Part shown: positions 18,763 through 27,889 of the stretch, in pieces
How the letters are laid out: every line of letters starts with the position of its first letter
Numbering within the stretch: position 1 is the stretch's first letter
NCBI RefSeq assembly: GCF_013403865.1
Contig: NZ_JABFDK010000003.1
Location: 186,001 to 250,000 of the forward strand
Direction of reading: 5' to 3'
Length of the DNA: 64,000 bases
DNA from: Winogradskyella costae
GTDB lineage: Bacteria > Bacteroidota > Bacteroidia > Flavobacteriales > Flavobacteriaceae
Notes under the pieces: model-generated
Database searches by the model: none
What the model was told of the DNA's origin: nothing
The model's input: the letters and a program-made list of their open reading frames with translations, nothing else
Program-made: the position numbers and the translations under genes

Positions 18763-19887
18763 TTAATTTCTAAATAAAGTTGCGATAGGTTTTATGGCAT
18801 CTTCAAAAGATGTGTCTTGTGGAGAAATCACCATACCGTTTCTTAATTTACCAACTCCAGATACCACAATTTTATCATTGGTATCTAAGCCAGATTCTAC
18901 AACGTATAAGTTGTCTACAGTACCTTGTACTTTTAAAATTACAGTCTCTATTTTATTCTCAGCAACAAGTTTAAAAATCATAATATTTCCTTGTTGTTCA
19001 AATGTTGCTGTTTGAGGAACTACGATGGCGTCTTTATATTCTATCGGAAATTTTATAGTACCACTGTTTCCATTGGTTAAAATTTCATTAGGATTATCAA
19101 AAGCGGCTCTAATTTTTATAGTTCCTGTGTTTTGATTGACCTGCCCTGTACTCGTTTGAATTCTTCCTTTTTCAGAATATTCTGTTCCGTTGGCTAAAAT
19201 TAAACTTAAATCTGGAGAATTTTTAATGCGTTCTGCTTTAGTCGTTCCTTCAGATCTCTGTAAATGATTAATATATTGCGCTTCGTTAAAACTAAAGAAA
19301 GCGTATACTTGATCGATCTCACTTACAGTAGTTAGTGGACGTGCATCGCTAGGACTAATTAAAGCTCCTTCCCTAAAGTTTATAGAACCTACATAACCAT
19401 CAATAGGACTTTTAATCGTCGCATAACCAATGTTTGCTGTAACCCCGCTATAATTAGCTTTAGCCTGTGCTAAGTTCGCTTTAGCGGTTTCTAATTGTAC
19501 TGCACTTATGATGTTCTTTTCTACTAAAGGAATTAATTTATCTACCTCTACTTGTGCCACATTAATACGTGCTTGAGCTGCGCCAGCATCTTGACTTAAA
19601 GACTGAGTTTCTAGTCTAAATAACATTTGACCTTTTTTTACTTTCTGGCCTTCATCAACGTATACTTTTTCAATATAACCAGATGTTTTAGCTCTTACAT
19701 CACTGTTAACAATACCTTCAATAGTTGCAGGGTATTCAGTATGTCCTGTTACTGTCATCTTTTGTATTTGAGTCACCGGAAAAGGTGCAGGTGGAGCTTC
19801 GGATGGTGCGGCTGCATTTTGTTTATCGCCACAACTGACAATAACTAAGAATAATCCTAGGATAGTATATAAATTAGTCTTTCTCAT
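18763..19887 (-). CDS. RND periplasmic adaptor lipoprotein (AcrA/MexA type)
   Basis: The 374-residue protein has a lipoprotein signal with lipobox IVSC at about residue 19. Then come the lipoyl half-motifs (VRAKTSGYIEKVYVDEGQKV and ATIKSPIDGYVGSINFREGA), a short coiled-coil hairpin between them (about 100-150), and beta-barrel and membrane-proximal domains. It couples the RND transporter to the outer-membrane channel. It lies 11 bp after the GbsR-like regulator gene. Confidence 0.94.
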   Translation of the reverse strand: MRKTNLYTILGLFLVIVSCGDKQNAAAPSEAPPAPFPVTQIQKMTVTGHTEYPATIEGIVNSDVRAKTSGYIEKVYVDEGQKVKKGQMLFRLETQSLSQDAGAAQARINVAQVEVDKLIPLVEKNIISAVQLETAKANLAQAKANYSGVTANIGYATIKSPIDGYVGSINFREGALISPSDARPLTTVSEIDQVYAFFSFNEAQYINHLQRSEGTTKAERIKNSPDLSLILANGTEYSEKGRIQTSTGQVNQNTGTIKIRAAFDNPNEILTNGNSGTIKFPIEYKDAIVVPQTATFEQQGNIMIFKLVAENKIETVILKVQGTVDNLYVVESGLDTNDKIVVSGVGKLRNGMVISPQDTSFEDAIKPIATLFRN

Positions 19888-19898
19888 TTCGTTTTAGT

Positions 19899-20402
19899 TT
19901 AAATTTGGAATTGGTTGTTTTTTAATTTTTCTCTTAGGGCTTTTACAGACGAAGACGCTTCATCTATAAACATGATATAATCGTTATGAAATGTTAAATC
20001 GAACTTCTCGTCTTCATTTTCGATTTTTTCATTGTTTTGTTTTTGTTTATAAGCTTTAATTTCGATATGCACTTCGCGTTCGTCTTGCCAATGACTTATC
20101 ATTCTGTCTACATGCTGCACTATAGTATCTTTATTGATTACAAAATACTTTTTACGATCTCCTGTTTTTGTGAAATACTCAATTTTATTTAAATCTTGTA
20201 AGTGGTTGAGATGCGTTGAAATGGTACTCTTGCTTGCGCAAAGGATACTTACTAAGTCTTCAAAAGTGGCTCCTCTTTTTCCGGTAAGTATAATGTAAGA
20301 TAAAATTCGCGCGGCGACAGGTGCTAACTGCTCTCTGTTTTCTAAATGGACTCCTAGTTTCTCAACTAAGCCCATTTTTTTTTGGCAGATGTTTTCTTTC
20401 AT
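19899..20402 (-). CDS. GbsR/MarR-type winged-helix regulator of the RND operon
   Basis: The 167-residue protein has a winged-helix domain with GATFEDLVSILCASKSTIST as helix-turn-helix and LNKIEYFTKTGDRKKYFVI as wing. The pattern VAARILSYIILTGKRGATFEDL is typical of the GbsR branch of MarR proteins. The C-terminal half is helical and charged. An alternative start is Met10 (MGLVEKLG). It is the first gene of the operon and probably autoregulates it through the GTTCGG dyad lying across the promoter. Which ligand it senses is unknown. Confidence 0.88.
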   Translation of the reverse strand: MKENICQKKMGLVEKLGVHLENREQLAPVAARILSYIILTGKRGATFEDLVSILCASKSTISTHLNHLQDLNKIEYFTKTGDRKKYFVINKDTIVQHVDRMISHWQDEREVHIEIKAYKQKQNNEKIENEDEKFDLTFHNDYIMFIDEASSSVKALREKLKNNQFQI

Positions 20403-20463
20403 TTTTTAATAATTTGCTACTGATTTTGAACATAAAATTGATCATGTACAGTAAAATTCTGCG

Positions 20464-20496
20464 CAAATATATTGATTGGTTCGGAACAAGCCGAAC
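20464..20496 (-). promoter_or_regulatory. Promoter and dyad operator of the RND efflux operon
   Basis: On the minus strand TATATTTG (20464-20471) fits the Bacteroidota -7 consensus exactly and lies 61 bp before the start codon. A perfect inverted repeat, GTTCGG-N6-CCGAAC (20479-20496), lies 7 bp upstream of it, between the -7 and -33 positions. A repressor bound there would block polymerase. Confidence 0.7.
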
Positions 20497-20674
20497 AAAA
20501 CGAAGTTAAATGATTGTTAAATAAATTAACGGCCATAAAGGAGCTCTTAATTTATTTTATAAATACATAAGGGTTTGGAGGTTTATAACCATTTCAGCAA
20601 TGAGAACAGGTAATGATTTCTCAGTGGAAATTTGTTGAAATAAAACGCAATAACTTGTTGGGTTTACAAGTGAA

Positions 20675-21295
20675 TTAAGACATTAAATTGAATGATAATT
20701 TAATCCCTTGTATAATCATACCAGTACCAATAATAGCAATAATTAAACCCATTATTTTACCAATAACAGAGATAACGTTATTACCGACTAGTTTCACAAT
20801 ATTGTCACTTAATCTAAAGGTTACATAGGCAAGTATGCTCATTAATCCAAAAATAGCGATGACTAAAATAATGTGAATCGGTTCTACGTTGGCTACAAAG
20901 TTCATCGCTGTAACAATAGTACCTGGACCTGCCAAAATAGGAATAGCTAATGGTGATACTGCTATGTTTTCATCAATGTCTACATGCTTTAGACTTTTTA
21001 CATTAGATTGTTTAGATTGTAGCATTTCAAAACCTATAAAGAATATTAAAATCCCACCTGTGATTTTAAAGGCTGGAATACTAATATTAAACAACTCAAA
21101 AATAAACTTGCCTAACAATACAAAAACAGTGACAATTATAAAGGCAATGATATTTGCTCTTTTATTAATGTCATCTTTTGTTTTTTTATTAGCACCTTGA
21201 GTTAAGGCCACAAAAACCGTCATATTTGATATGGGATTAGTGATGGCGAAAAAACCGGTAAAGACGGTTATACAAAATGTAATTAAGTTATCCAT
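20675..21295 (-). CDS. MarC-family (UPF0056) inner-membrane protein
   Basis: I use the ATG at 21295 (MDNLITFCITVF); the longer frame needs a TTG and begins with a basic stretch. The product of about 206 residues has six predicted transmembrane helices. Family motifs are FFAITNPISNMTVF near the N-terminus and SPLAIPILAGPGTIVTAM in the middle. The family was once linked to multiple antibiotic resistance, but that was not upheld, and its role remains unknown. It is monocistronic. Confidence 0.9.
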   Translation of the reverse strand: MDNLITFCITVFTGFFAITNPISNMTVFVALTQGANKKTKDDINKRANIIAFIIVTVFVLLGKFIFELFNISIPAFKITGGILIFFIGFEMLQSKQSNVKSLKHVDIDENIAVSPLAIPILAGPGTIVTAMNFVANVEPIHIILVIAIFGLMSILAYVTFRLSDNIVKLVGNNVISVIGKIMGLIIAIIGTGMIIQGIKLSFNLMS

Positions 21296-21582
21296 TGGAC
21301 GGAAAATTTTGTTTTTGAAAAAAGAACGCAAAACTAGTTCTTTATCTCTAAACTAATTTTGTTTTTTTAATATTTAAATCGCTCTTATTTATCAGTTTTA
21401 AAAGATACAAAATTTGATGCGCTTTAAGGAAAATACTCAATAAAACTGCGCTTTTCGTTCATCTAAAAGCGATTGTAATTTTTAGATTATTCTTTTTTTA
21501 GAGTCTTAAGTGCCATCATCTGCTAGTAATAAGATACTTTAAGACCGCATATTTCATTACTCTTGGGCCGCAACAAACTTGT

Positions 21583-23472
21583 TCAATCTTTCGACTTTTC
21601 TAAAGCTTTTTTAATGTGTTCGCTATCCCAATGATTATCAAAATCTACTATGCCTCTTTTAAAATCTTCATTTAAGAATTTTTCTTGCTGCTCTAATTCT
21701 TGACGGGCTTTAAAAATATAGCTATCGTCACCGGGTTTTAGTTCTTTAGCTAAGCGCCTAATTATCGCTTCTTCATATTTAATGAAATTATGAACTTGTG
21801 TATTTAAGGTGTATTTTCTAAACCCCATTTTACTTAATACATCTTTAGCCAGAACTAAAGAGGTGTCTAATGATTCTCGATATATGTTTTCCATACCTAA
21901 ATTCAATAAATCATAGGCTTCATATCTGTTTTTAACACGAATCATAAGCTCTACATGTGGATATTTTGCCTTGACCATTTTAGTCACTTGTTTCGTAACA
22001 CTAGGGTTGTCAATTGCACATATAAGAATTTTGGCTTCAGCTATTCCCGCAGATTCTAATAAGTCTAAACGGGTGGCATCTCCATAGTACACCTCAAATC
22101 CCATTTTTCTTAAAAAATCTACGCGATTAGAGTCTTGATCTAGAATGGTAGCCTCAACACCATGTGATCTTAAAAATCGTCCTACCGTACTTCCAAAATG
22201 CCCAAAACCAACTAAAATTATTTTTTGCGATTTTGCAATATGATCCATCGGTCGCTTTACAGATTCTTTTGTGCCAATTCTTGGAAGGATCAATCGCTCA
22301 TTAACAATGCTTATAATTGGCGTGAGTGACATGGTTAGAGCTGTAATTACAAGCATCATATCCATTTGTTCTTGATTTAATATATTTAAACCAAAAGCGA
22401 AGGACAGCAGTACAAATGCAAATTCCCCCACTTGTGCCAAACCAAAGGTTAGCAATAATTTCTGATCTAATTTCAGTTTAAAAATTTGACCGGTTATAAA
22501 TAACACAACTGCTTTTAGTATAATTATAGCCAATAATAATCCTCCAATAGTTAACGGACTTTTAGCAATTACAATAAAATTGATTGAGGCACCTACTGCC
22601 ATAAAGAATAAACCTAATAGTAGATTTTTGAAAGGTTCAAGAGTACTTTCAAGTTCGTGTTTAAATTCACTATTAGATAGTACGACGCCACCTAAAAAAG
22701 CTCCTAAAGCTGGACTCAAGCCTACATATTCCATCAAAAAGGAAATAGAGAACACTATTAGTAGTGCGGCTGCAATTAATAATTCTCGCACTTCGGTTTT
22801 TGCCACTTTACGCAACATAGGTACAATTAAGTATTTACCCGCTACAATAATTAATATAACAGATAAAATAATGGCTAATGTTTGAAGACCCATTGGTAAA
22901 CTATCTAACAGATTAACATGTTCGTTGTGATTATCTACAGAAGAAATGGTATTTGAATTGCCCAATAAAGGCATGGCTCCTAGCATTACAATAACAATAA
23001 GGTCTTGAAATAATAAAATTGAAAAGGATGATGTTCCAAATGTCGTATCCATCAATCCTTTTTCCTTAATGGTTTGCATTGCAATAGCTGTAGATGATAG
23101 TGCAACAGCCATAGAAATAACCAATGCTACCTTCCAATCAAAATCAAGACAGGTAAATAAAATATAAGACAGTAATATTGTACCCAGGACTTGTAACCCA
23201 CCCATTCCAAGGATGGTTTTTCGCATGTCCCAAAAGTTTTTGGGTTCAATCTCTAAGCCAATTAAGAATAGCATGACGACAACGCCAAATTCAGCAAAAT
23301 GCATAATATCTTCGCCTTCAGTCCCGATAAAACCTAGAACATAAGGTCCTATTAAAACACCCGCTAACAAATACCCTATTACTGAGCTTAAGCCTAATCG
23401 TTTGGCTATAGATACGCAAATAATGGCACCTAATAGAAATACGATGGCTTCGAAAAGTATACTTCCTGTCAT
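21583..23472 (-). CDS. CPA2 cation:proton antiporter with RCK domain (KefC-like)
   Basis: The 629-residue protein has an N-terminal Na/H-exchanger domain of about twelve helices (1-390), with GYLLAGVLIGPYVLGF and the LGAFLGGVVLSNSE region. A TrkA-N Rossmann domain follows, with GFGHFGSTVGRFL (GxGxxG) and binding-loop Asp in ILDQDSNRVDFLRKMG. A charged C-terminal tail is present. Proteins of this type move K+ out in exchange for H+ and are gated by nucleotide or glutathione adducts. The KefF-like gene 3 bp upstream makes a KefFC-like system likely, which protects against electrophiles. Confidence 0.92.
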   Translation of the reverse strand: MTGSILFEAIVFLLGAIICVSIAKRLGLSSVIGYLLAGVLIGPYVLGFIGTEGEDIMHFAEFGVVVMLFLIGLEIEPKNFWDMRKTILGMGGLQVLGTILLSYILFTCLDFDWKVALVISMAVALSSTAIAMQTIKEKGLMDTTFGTSSFSILLFQDLIVIVMLGAMPLLGNSNTISSVDNHNEHVNLLDSLPMGLQTLAIILSVILIIVAGKYLIVPMLRKVAKTEVRELLIAAALLIVFSISFLMEYVGLSPALGAFLGGVVLSNSEFKHELESTLEPFKNLLLGLFFMAVGASINFIVIAKSPLTIGGLLLAIIILKAVVLFITGQIFKLKLDQKLLLTFGLAQVGEFAFVLLSFAFGLNILNQEQMDMMLVITALTMSLTPIISIVNERLILPRIGTKESVKRPMDHIAKSQKIILVGFGHFGSTVGRFLRSHGVEATILDQDSNRVDFLRKMGFEVYYGDATRLDLLESAGIAEAKILICAIDNPSVTKQVTKMVKAKYPHVELMIRVKNRYEAYDLLNLGMENIYRESLDTSLVLAKDVLSKMGFRKYTLNTQVHNFIKYEEAIIRRLAKELKPGDDSYIFKARQELEQQEKFLNEDFKRGIVDFDNHWDSEHIKKALEKSKD

Positions 23473-23475
23473 AGA

Positions 23476-24072
23476 TTATTGTGGTTGTAGTTGAGGAATA
23501 TCATTTAAAAAAAAGCATCCATTAAACTCGCTTAACGCTAGATTTTGTTGAAGCAATTTAATTAATTGACTATATTGAGTGACATAGGCGTTTAATTGGT
23601 TCTCAGTCAATTGGTGAGTTCCCATCACCGCAAATGGCGGCAAATAATTCATGCCGCATAGATTTGCGGTTTGTTCAAAGGGGCGTAAAAACTGATTTAC
23701 CGTAAAACTATTTGTGCCTTCAGAACAATATACTTCTCGCGCTCCGCCTGTAGTAATAACATTTAGACATGTTTTAGATTGTAACGCATTTCCGTTTGGA
23801 CCATAGGCCCAACCAAATTCTAAAACCAGATCTATCCACTGCTTCATTAAAGGAGGGCAACTATACCAATAAAATGGATGATGCCAAATGATAATATCAT
23901 GTGCTTTTAGTAGTTCTTTTTCTGCTTCCACATCTACATGAAAACTAGGGTAACATTCGTATAAATCGCGAAAAGTAACACCTTCCATGTCTTTTATATG
24001 ATCTACGAGCGCTTTATTAACTCTAGATTTTTCAAACTTAGGATGGGAAAAAAGGACTAATATTTTCTTCAT
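23476..24072 (-). CDS. KefF/KefG-like NAD(P)H:quinone oxidoreductase
   Basis: The 198-residue protein has the flavodoxin-like fold of the DT-diaphorase family: MKKILVLFSHPKFEKSRVNK at the N-terminus, IIWHHPFYWYSCPPLMKQW in the middle and LNVITTGGAREVYC after. It should bind FMN or FAD, reduce quinones and act as ancillary subunit of the antiporter encoded 3 bp downstream. A TAAATTTG box on the minus strand (24077-24084) ends 5 bp before the ATG; if real, the transcript would be nearly leaderless. Confidence 0.9.
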   Translation of the reverse strand: MKKILVLFSHPKFEKSRVNKALVDHIKDMEGVTFRDLYECYPSFHVDVEAEKELLKAHDIIIWHHPFYWYSCPPLMKQWIDLVLEFGWAYGPNGNALQSKTCLNVITTGGAREVYCSEGTNSFTVNQFLRPFEQTANLCGMNYLPPFAVMGTHQLTENQLNAYVTQYSQLIKLLQQNLALSEFNGCFFLNDIPQLQPQ

Positions 24073-24637
24073 TATACAAATTTAAATGAAAAGTACTAAA
24101 ACATCTCAGTCTTTTTGCGATATTGAATTGCTGATGCTTAGTAATATATCCATGTTTTTGCATCATGAGCTATTGAAAAGAAATTCTTTAGCACGCTTTT
24201 ATCACTAGCAAAGCACCTAACGCTTAGGCATCTGAATGTTATATTAGCTCCCCTTTTCTTTAAACTATTATATCCTTGGCATTTCCTATTTCTAGCAACG
24301 CATGTGCTCTACCCTGATTTTTCTCAGTAATAATTCCGAAATTTTCACCTAAGCTTGTATGGTTCCATTATCAATTAAGACAGCGACTCTAATTAAAAAT
24401 AGGTGTCATACTAAATTAGACTTTATAAGCCTGCTGTATTTATAGAAATGGCTTTTATATCCCTAACTAGTGCTTATAATACATTTTGTAATGCATTAAC
24501 ATTTACTTCTAGAAAAGTCTCTTTATAAGCTATGATTTCATGTTTTTTTGTACTTAATTTGTTCACTTTCAATAGGATATTTAAAAAAAAATCTTCACTG
24601 CGTTCAGAACGACAAAAAAATAATTATTCAGAATAAT
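24073..24637. other. 565-bp gap with decayed coding sequence
   Basis: It contains the oxidoreductase remnant at 24260-24390. Further coding-like minus-strand sequence at about 24420-24560 is broken by stops; it reads KETFLEVNVNALQNVL and then ALVRDIKAISINTAGL. I cannot assign that second piece. No intact gene is visible. Confidence 0.5.
24260..24390 (-). pseudogene. Frameshifted C-terminal remnant of a zinc-type alcohol dehydrogenase/quinone reductase
   Basis: In one frame the minus strand reads RVAVLIDNGTIQ; in another it continues LGENFGIITEKN and then GRAHALLEIGNAKDIIV before a TAA at 24260-24262. The join needs a one-base shift near 24350. The order (LIDxGxI, LGENFG, AHALLExGxAK.I) is the usual end of medium-chain dehydrogenases. 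No intact N-terminal part is visible upstream, so this is a relic. Confidence 0.5.
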
Positions 24638-25312
24638 TTATTTAAACGTTACCATATCTTCGAAGCTTCGTCTCGATTTTTCGTGAGCAGGATTATCTTT
24701 TCTATATCCAAAAGCGGTCATAAATGACAATCCGTATTTGTCTGTATCTACATTAAACTTATCTTTTAATAGAGCCTCTGCTTTTTCTTGATGAAAACCT
24801 TCAATCGGACAAGAATCAATTCCTATTAAAGCTGCAGCTGTCATCATATTACCCAAAGCGATATAGGTTTGTTTTGAAGACCAATCGAACAGCTTTTTAT
24901 CCGTATCCAAATTAAAATCTCGTTCTTGGAACTCTCTGTAAAATTTAGAATACATTTCAATGACGTCTTCTGGTAACTGCTTAACGTCTTTCATCATGTG
25001 TATAATATAATCTGAATTGTGCTTAACCATTGGCGCTTTCATACTTAAGCCTAATATAAAATGACTTGCAGTATCTAACTTTAATGGAGCACCCCAAGCT
25101 ACAGGTTTTAATAGCTCGCGTAATTCTTTATCTTGAACGACTATAAAATGCCAAGGTTCAAAACCAAATGAACTCGGTGATAGCTGCGCTGTTTTTAATA
25201 TAAAATTGATATCTTCATCTGAAACCGTTTTCGTAGCATCAAATTCCTTAGTCGCATGTCTAAAATTAAAAGCGTTTAATATGTCTTCTTTAGCAATGTT
25301 TGGTGTTGTCAT
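24638..25312 (-). CDS. Nitroreductase-family oxidoreductase (NfsB-like)
   Basis: The 224-residue protein is a full-length FMN-dependent nitroreductase: FNFRHATKEFDATKTVSDED near the start, QLSPSSFGFEPWHFIVVQDK in the flavin site, GNMMTAAALIGIDSCPIEGF in the middle and a basic C-terminal helix after FGYRKDN. It should use NAD(P)H to reduce nitroaromatics, quinones or similar compounds. It is monocistronic. It is an intact relative of the interrupted gene at 38028-38660, so the cell may keep this activity. Confidence 0.9.
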   Translation of the reverse strand: MTTPNIAKEDILNAFNFRHATKEFDATKTVSDEDINFILKTAQLSPSSFGFEPWHFIVVQDKELRELLKPVAWGAPLKLDTASHFILGLSMKAPMVKHNSDYIIHMMKDVKQLPEDVIEMYSKFYREFQERDFNLDTDKKLFDWSSKQTYIALGNMMTAAALIGIDSCPIEGFHQEKAEALLKDKFNVDTDKYGLSFMTAFGYRKDNPAHEKSRRSFEDMVTFK

Positions 25313-25527
25313 TTTATGTGATTTATAAAGTTATTTAATATTTTAATGCAAATGTATGTGCAGCAGCATCCGTATTTAAAGTACATCAAAAGGTGATATT
25401 GGTACAAAAGAAGGTTTTTATGTCTCTAAACTGTAAAATACTCTTAATTTAAATAAAGTAGCGCCATTATCCGCTCTCATTTGTACCTATTTAGAACTTA
25501 TAAACCTTTAGTAATACCTCTTTTAAT

Positions 25528-26157
25528 TTACTCAATCCATCTAAAAGTAAGATTTATTCTAGGTTGAATTTGTTTTGTGGTTTTTGGTATTTTGTGTTTC
25601 CAGTTGTTTTGTGTTGCACCTTGCATAAGCAGCAAACTTCCATGTGCTAACGGAATAGCTATTCGCCCTAGATCGTTACGCGTGACGTGTTTTAACTGAA
25701 AAGGTCTAGTCGCCCCAAAAGTGACAGAGCCAATAACCGTGTTTTTACGCTGATTTTCTTCATAATCCTGATGCCAATCAACGCTATCTTTTCCATCTCT
25801 GTAATAATTGAGTAAACAGCGTTTAAATTTGACGTTGACCTCTTCTTCTACTCGCTCTTTAATAAGAATTAAATCGGGATTCCATGGCAGCATTTTACGA
25901 TTAAAAGCAGCGTATGGTTCCGTTTTATCTGTGTCACCGAACCATGCTGTTAATCGCGGTAAATTAACCTTCTTACCGTAAATGGTCATAGCGTCTTGTC
26001 CCCAACAGGTATGTTTTAGCAAGCTATTATAAAGCCTATTGCTCTCTTCTGTAGTGAAAAAGTTTTCAAACAATGTTATATCAGCACCTGGTAAATCAAA
26101 TGTTGTTTTATGAATTTCATCTGTAGAAAATAAGTCCGTTTGATTAAATAGATCCAT
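25528..26157 (-). CDS. AlkB-like 2-oxoglutarate/Fe(II)-dependent dioxygenase
   Basis: The 209-residue protein has the AlkB core. The iron ligands are in VDWHQDYEEN (H-x-D) and the distal His in WKHKIPKT; the 2-oxoglutarate-binding arginines are in the C-terminal PRINLTFRWIE. The PRLTAWFGD segment is the nucleotide-recognition lid of ALKBH2/3-like members. It probably repairs alkylated bases in DNA or RNA by oxidative demethylation. It is a single gene. Confidence 0.9.
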   Translation of the reverse strand: MDLFNQTDLFSTDEIHKTTFDLPGADITLFENFFTTEESNRLYNSLLKHTCWGQDAMTIYGKKVNLPRLTAWFGDTDKTEPYAAFNRKMLPWNPDLILIKERVEEEVNVKFKRCLLNYYRDGKDSVDWHQDYEENQRKNTVIGSVTFGATRPFQLKHVTRNDLGRIAIPLAHGSLLLMQGATQNNWKHKIPKTTKQIQPRINLTFRWIE

Positions 26158-26227
26158 ATAATCATGCTTTAAATAGGTTGTGTATTAATCGTGTAAAAAG
26201 TAAAAAACTAACAGAAAAAATAGTGTG

Positions 26228-27730
26228 TTATTTTTTTTCTTTCATCTTTCTGTTCCTAAGATCTTTAATAAAATAGTAGAACATAATGATAATGAAAAAC
26301 GAAAATGGTAAAGATGTAATAATTAATAAGCGCTGAACAGCTTCTAAAACATTAATATTTGTCTTAGCATTACCTAAAAGAATCAAAGCGATTGTTGCTA
26401 ATAAAATAAAAACAGACCAAATAACGCGATGTGTTTTGCTGGGATTTTTAGAGCCCTTATCTGTAAACATACTTAATACAAATACGGCTGAATCTACTGA
26501 AGTTATTAAGAAACTTATCAGCAAAAACAGGGATGTTATATTTAAAATTGACGCATATGGATAGTGTTCAAAAAATATAAATATAGAAGTGAATACATTA
26601 CTGAATTCGTTATTGTAAACTCCCCATTCTTCTATTAAATGGAATGCGGAAGTGCCAAAAACAGAGAACCAGAAAAACGTCCCCAAAGACGGTATAATTA
26701 AAACACCTAATAATAATTGCCTTATGGTGCGCCCTTTGGATATTCTTGCAATAAATATTCCTGTAAAAGGTGCCCACGCTAACCAGAAGGCCCAATAATA
26801 AAACGTCCAATCAGTTAAAAATTCTATACCAGGATTATAAGATCCCAAGGCTAAACTCATCGGGGCAAAATTTATGATATAATGCATAGTTGATTTAGAA
26901 AACGAAACCAAAATACCACCCATATCACTTGTGGTAAATACAAACATTAAAATCGTAAAAGTGACAATGATATTTAGTTTTGAAAATATTTTTATTCCTT
27001 TATTGACCCCTTGCCATGCAGAATAACATGCTATGGTCGATATAAAAACACAGAGCCCAATGGTTGTTGCGATTCCAAAATTAGAATCTGAAATATGATT
27101 AAGACCTCCATTAATTTGAGTTGTTCCAAGGCCAATTGCTGCAATTAGTCCAAATACAGTAGTTATAATTGTAGTAATATCGACTCCTTTTCTTAAAACC
27201 TTACTTTTTACATGATCACTTATTGTGGCACTAATCCTGACTTTCTTCTTTTTAACGTGCAGCGCGTAGCCAACAACCATTGCAAAAAGGCCGTAAAATG
27301 CCCAAGCTGTTAATCCCCATTGATAAAAGGTAAACTCTAGAGCTAAGATATTTGGAGATAATTGAGATGCAAAAGGTGGATTTTGTTGCATAAAAACAGG
27401 CTCTTGCACTGCTCTTAATAAAATACCTGATCCCATACCTGCACTATATAACATGGCTGTCCAGGACCAAAGTGTGTATTTTGGTTTAGAGGATGGTTTT
27501 CCTAGTTTTATATTTCCATATTTAGAAAAAGCAATGAGTATGAGTGCTAATACGCATCCAAATCCTAGGTATAAATAGAAATAGCCAAAATAATTTCTAA
27601 CCCATAATGAAGCCCTTTCAATGGTGCTATAACTGGCTTCTGTAGCGAAAAACACAATTAAACTACATGCGAATAGTATCCCTACCGAAATGGATAAGAT
27701 GGAATGTTTTCTAAGCTGCTTTAAAATCAA
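26228..27730 (-). CDS. BCCT-family transporter (betaine/carnitine/choline type)
   Basis: The 500-residue protein has about twelve transmembrane helices and the BCCT signature WTFYYWAFWLAWAPFTGIFI followed by ARISKGRTIRQ. The first motif reads WSWTAMLYSAGMGSGILLRA and then VQEP, where most members have GLLFWGVAEP, so the binding site may differ from the usual betaine one. The only usable start is a TTG at 27730, since a stop lies three codons upstream and no ATG precedes the first helix. It is divergent from an AraC regulator, which probably controls it. Confidence 0.9.
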   Translation of the reverse strand: MILKQLRKHSILSISVGILFACSLIVFFATEASYSTIERASLWVRNYFGYFYLYLGFGCVLALILIAFSKYGNIKLGKPSSKPKYTLWSWTAMLYSAGMGSGILLRAVQEPVFMQQNPPFASQLSPNILALEFTFYQWGLTAWAFYGLFAMVVGYALHVKKKKVRISATISDHVKSKVLRKGVDITTIITTVFGLIAAIGLGTTQINGGLNHISDSNFGIATTIGLCVFISTIACYSAWQGVNKGIKIFSKLNIIVTFTILMFVFTTSDMGGILVSFSKSTMHYIINFAPMSLALGSYNPGIEFLTDWTFYYWAFWLAWAPFTGIFIARISKGRTIRQLLLGVLIIPSLGTFFWFSVFGTSAFHLIEEWGVYNNEFSNVFTSIFIFFEHYPYASILNITSLFLLISFLITSVDSAVFVLSMFTDKGSKNPSKTHRVIWSVFILLATIALILLGNAKTNINVLEAVQRLLIITSLPFSFFIIIMFYYFIKDLRNRKMKEKK

Positions 27731-27741
27731 TAGAATTTATT

Positions 27742-27785
27742 TTATACAAAAATAAGAATTAGAATATTAACCTGATTTTGTATAA
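27742..27785. promoter_or_regulatory. Inverted repeat and -7 box between BCCT and AraC genes
   Basis: TTATACAAAA (27742-27751) and TTTTGTATAA (27776-27785) are perfect complements 24 bp apart. On the minus strand TATTTTTG (27747-27754) fits the -7 consensus for the BCCT gene and overlaps the left arm. The repeat is a candidate binding site for the divergent AraC protein. Confidence 0.55.
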
Positions 27786-27889
27786 TGAATGGATAATGAT
27801 GTATTTTTAAAGGTTTTTAAAGTGAAAATAGAGATGAATAATACTTTTTCATATAAATTTGACTTTAATTTGCGCTAAAATTAAGTATT

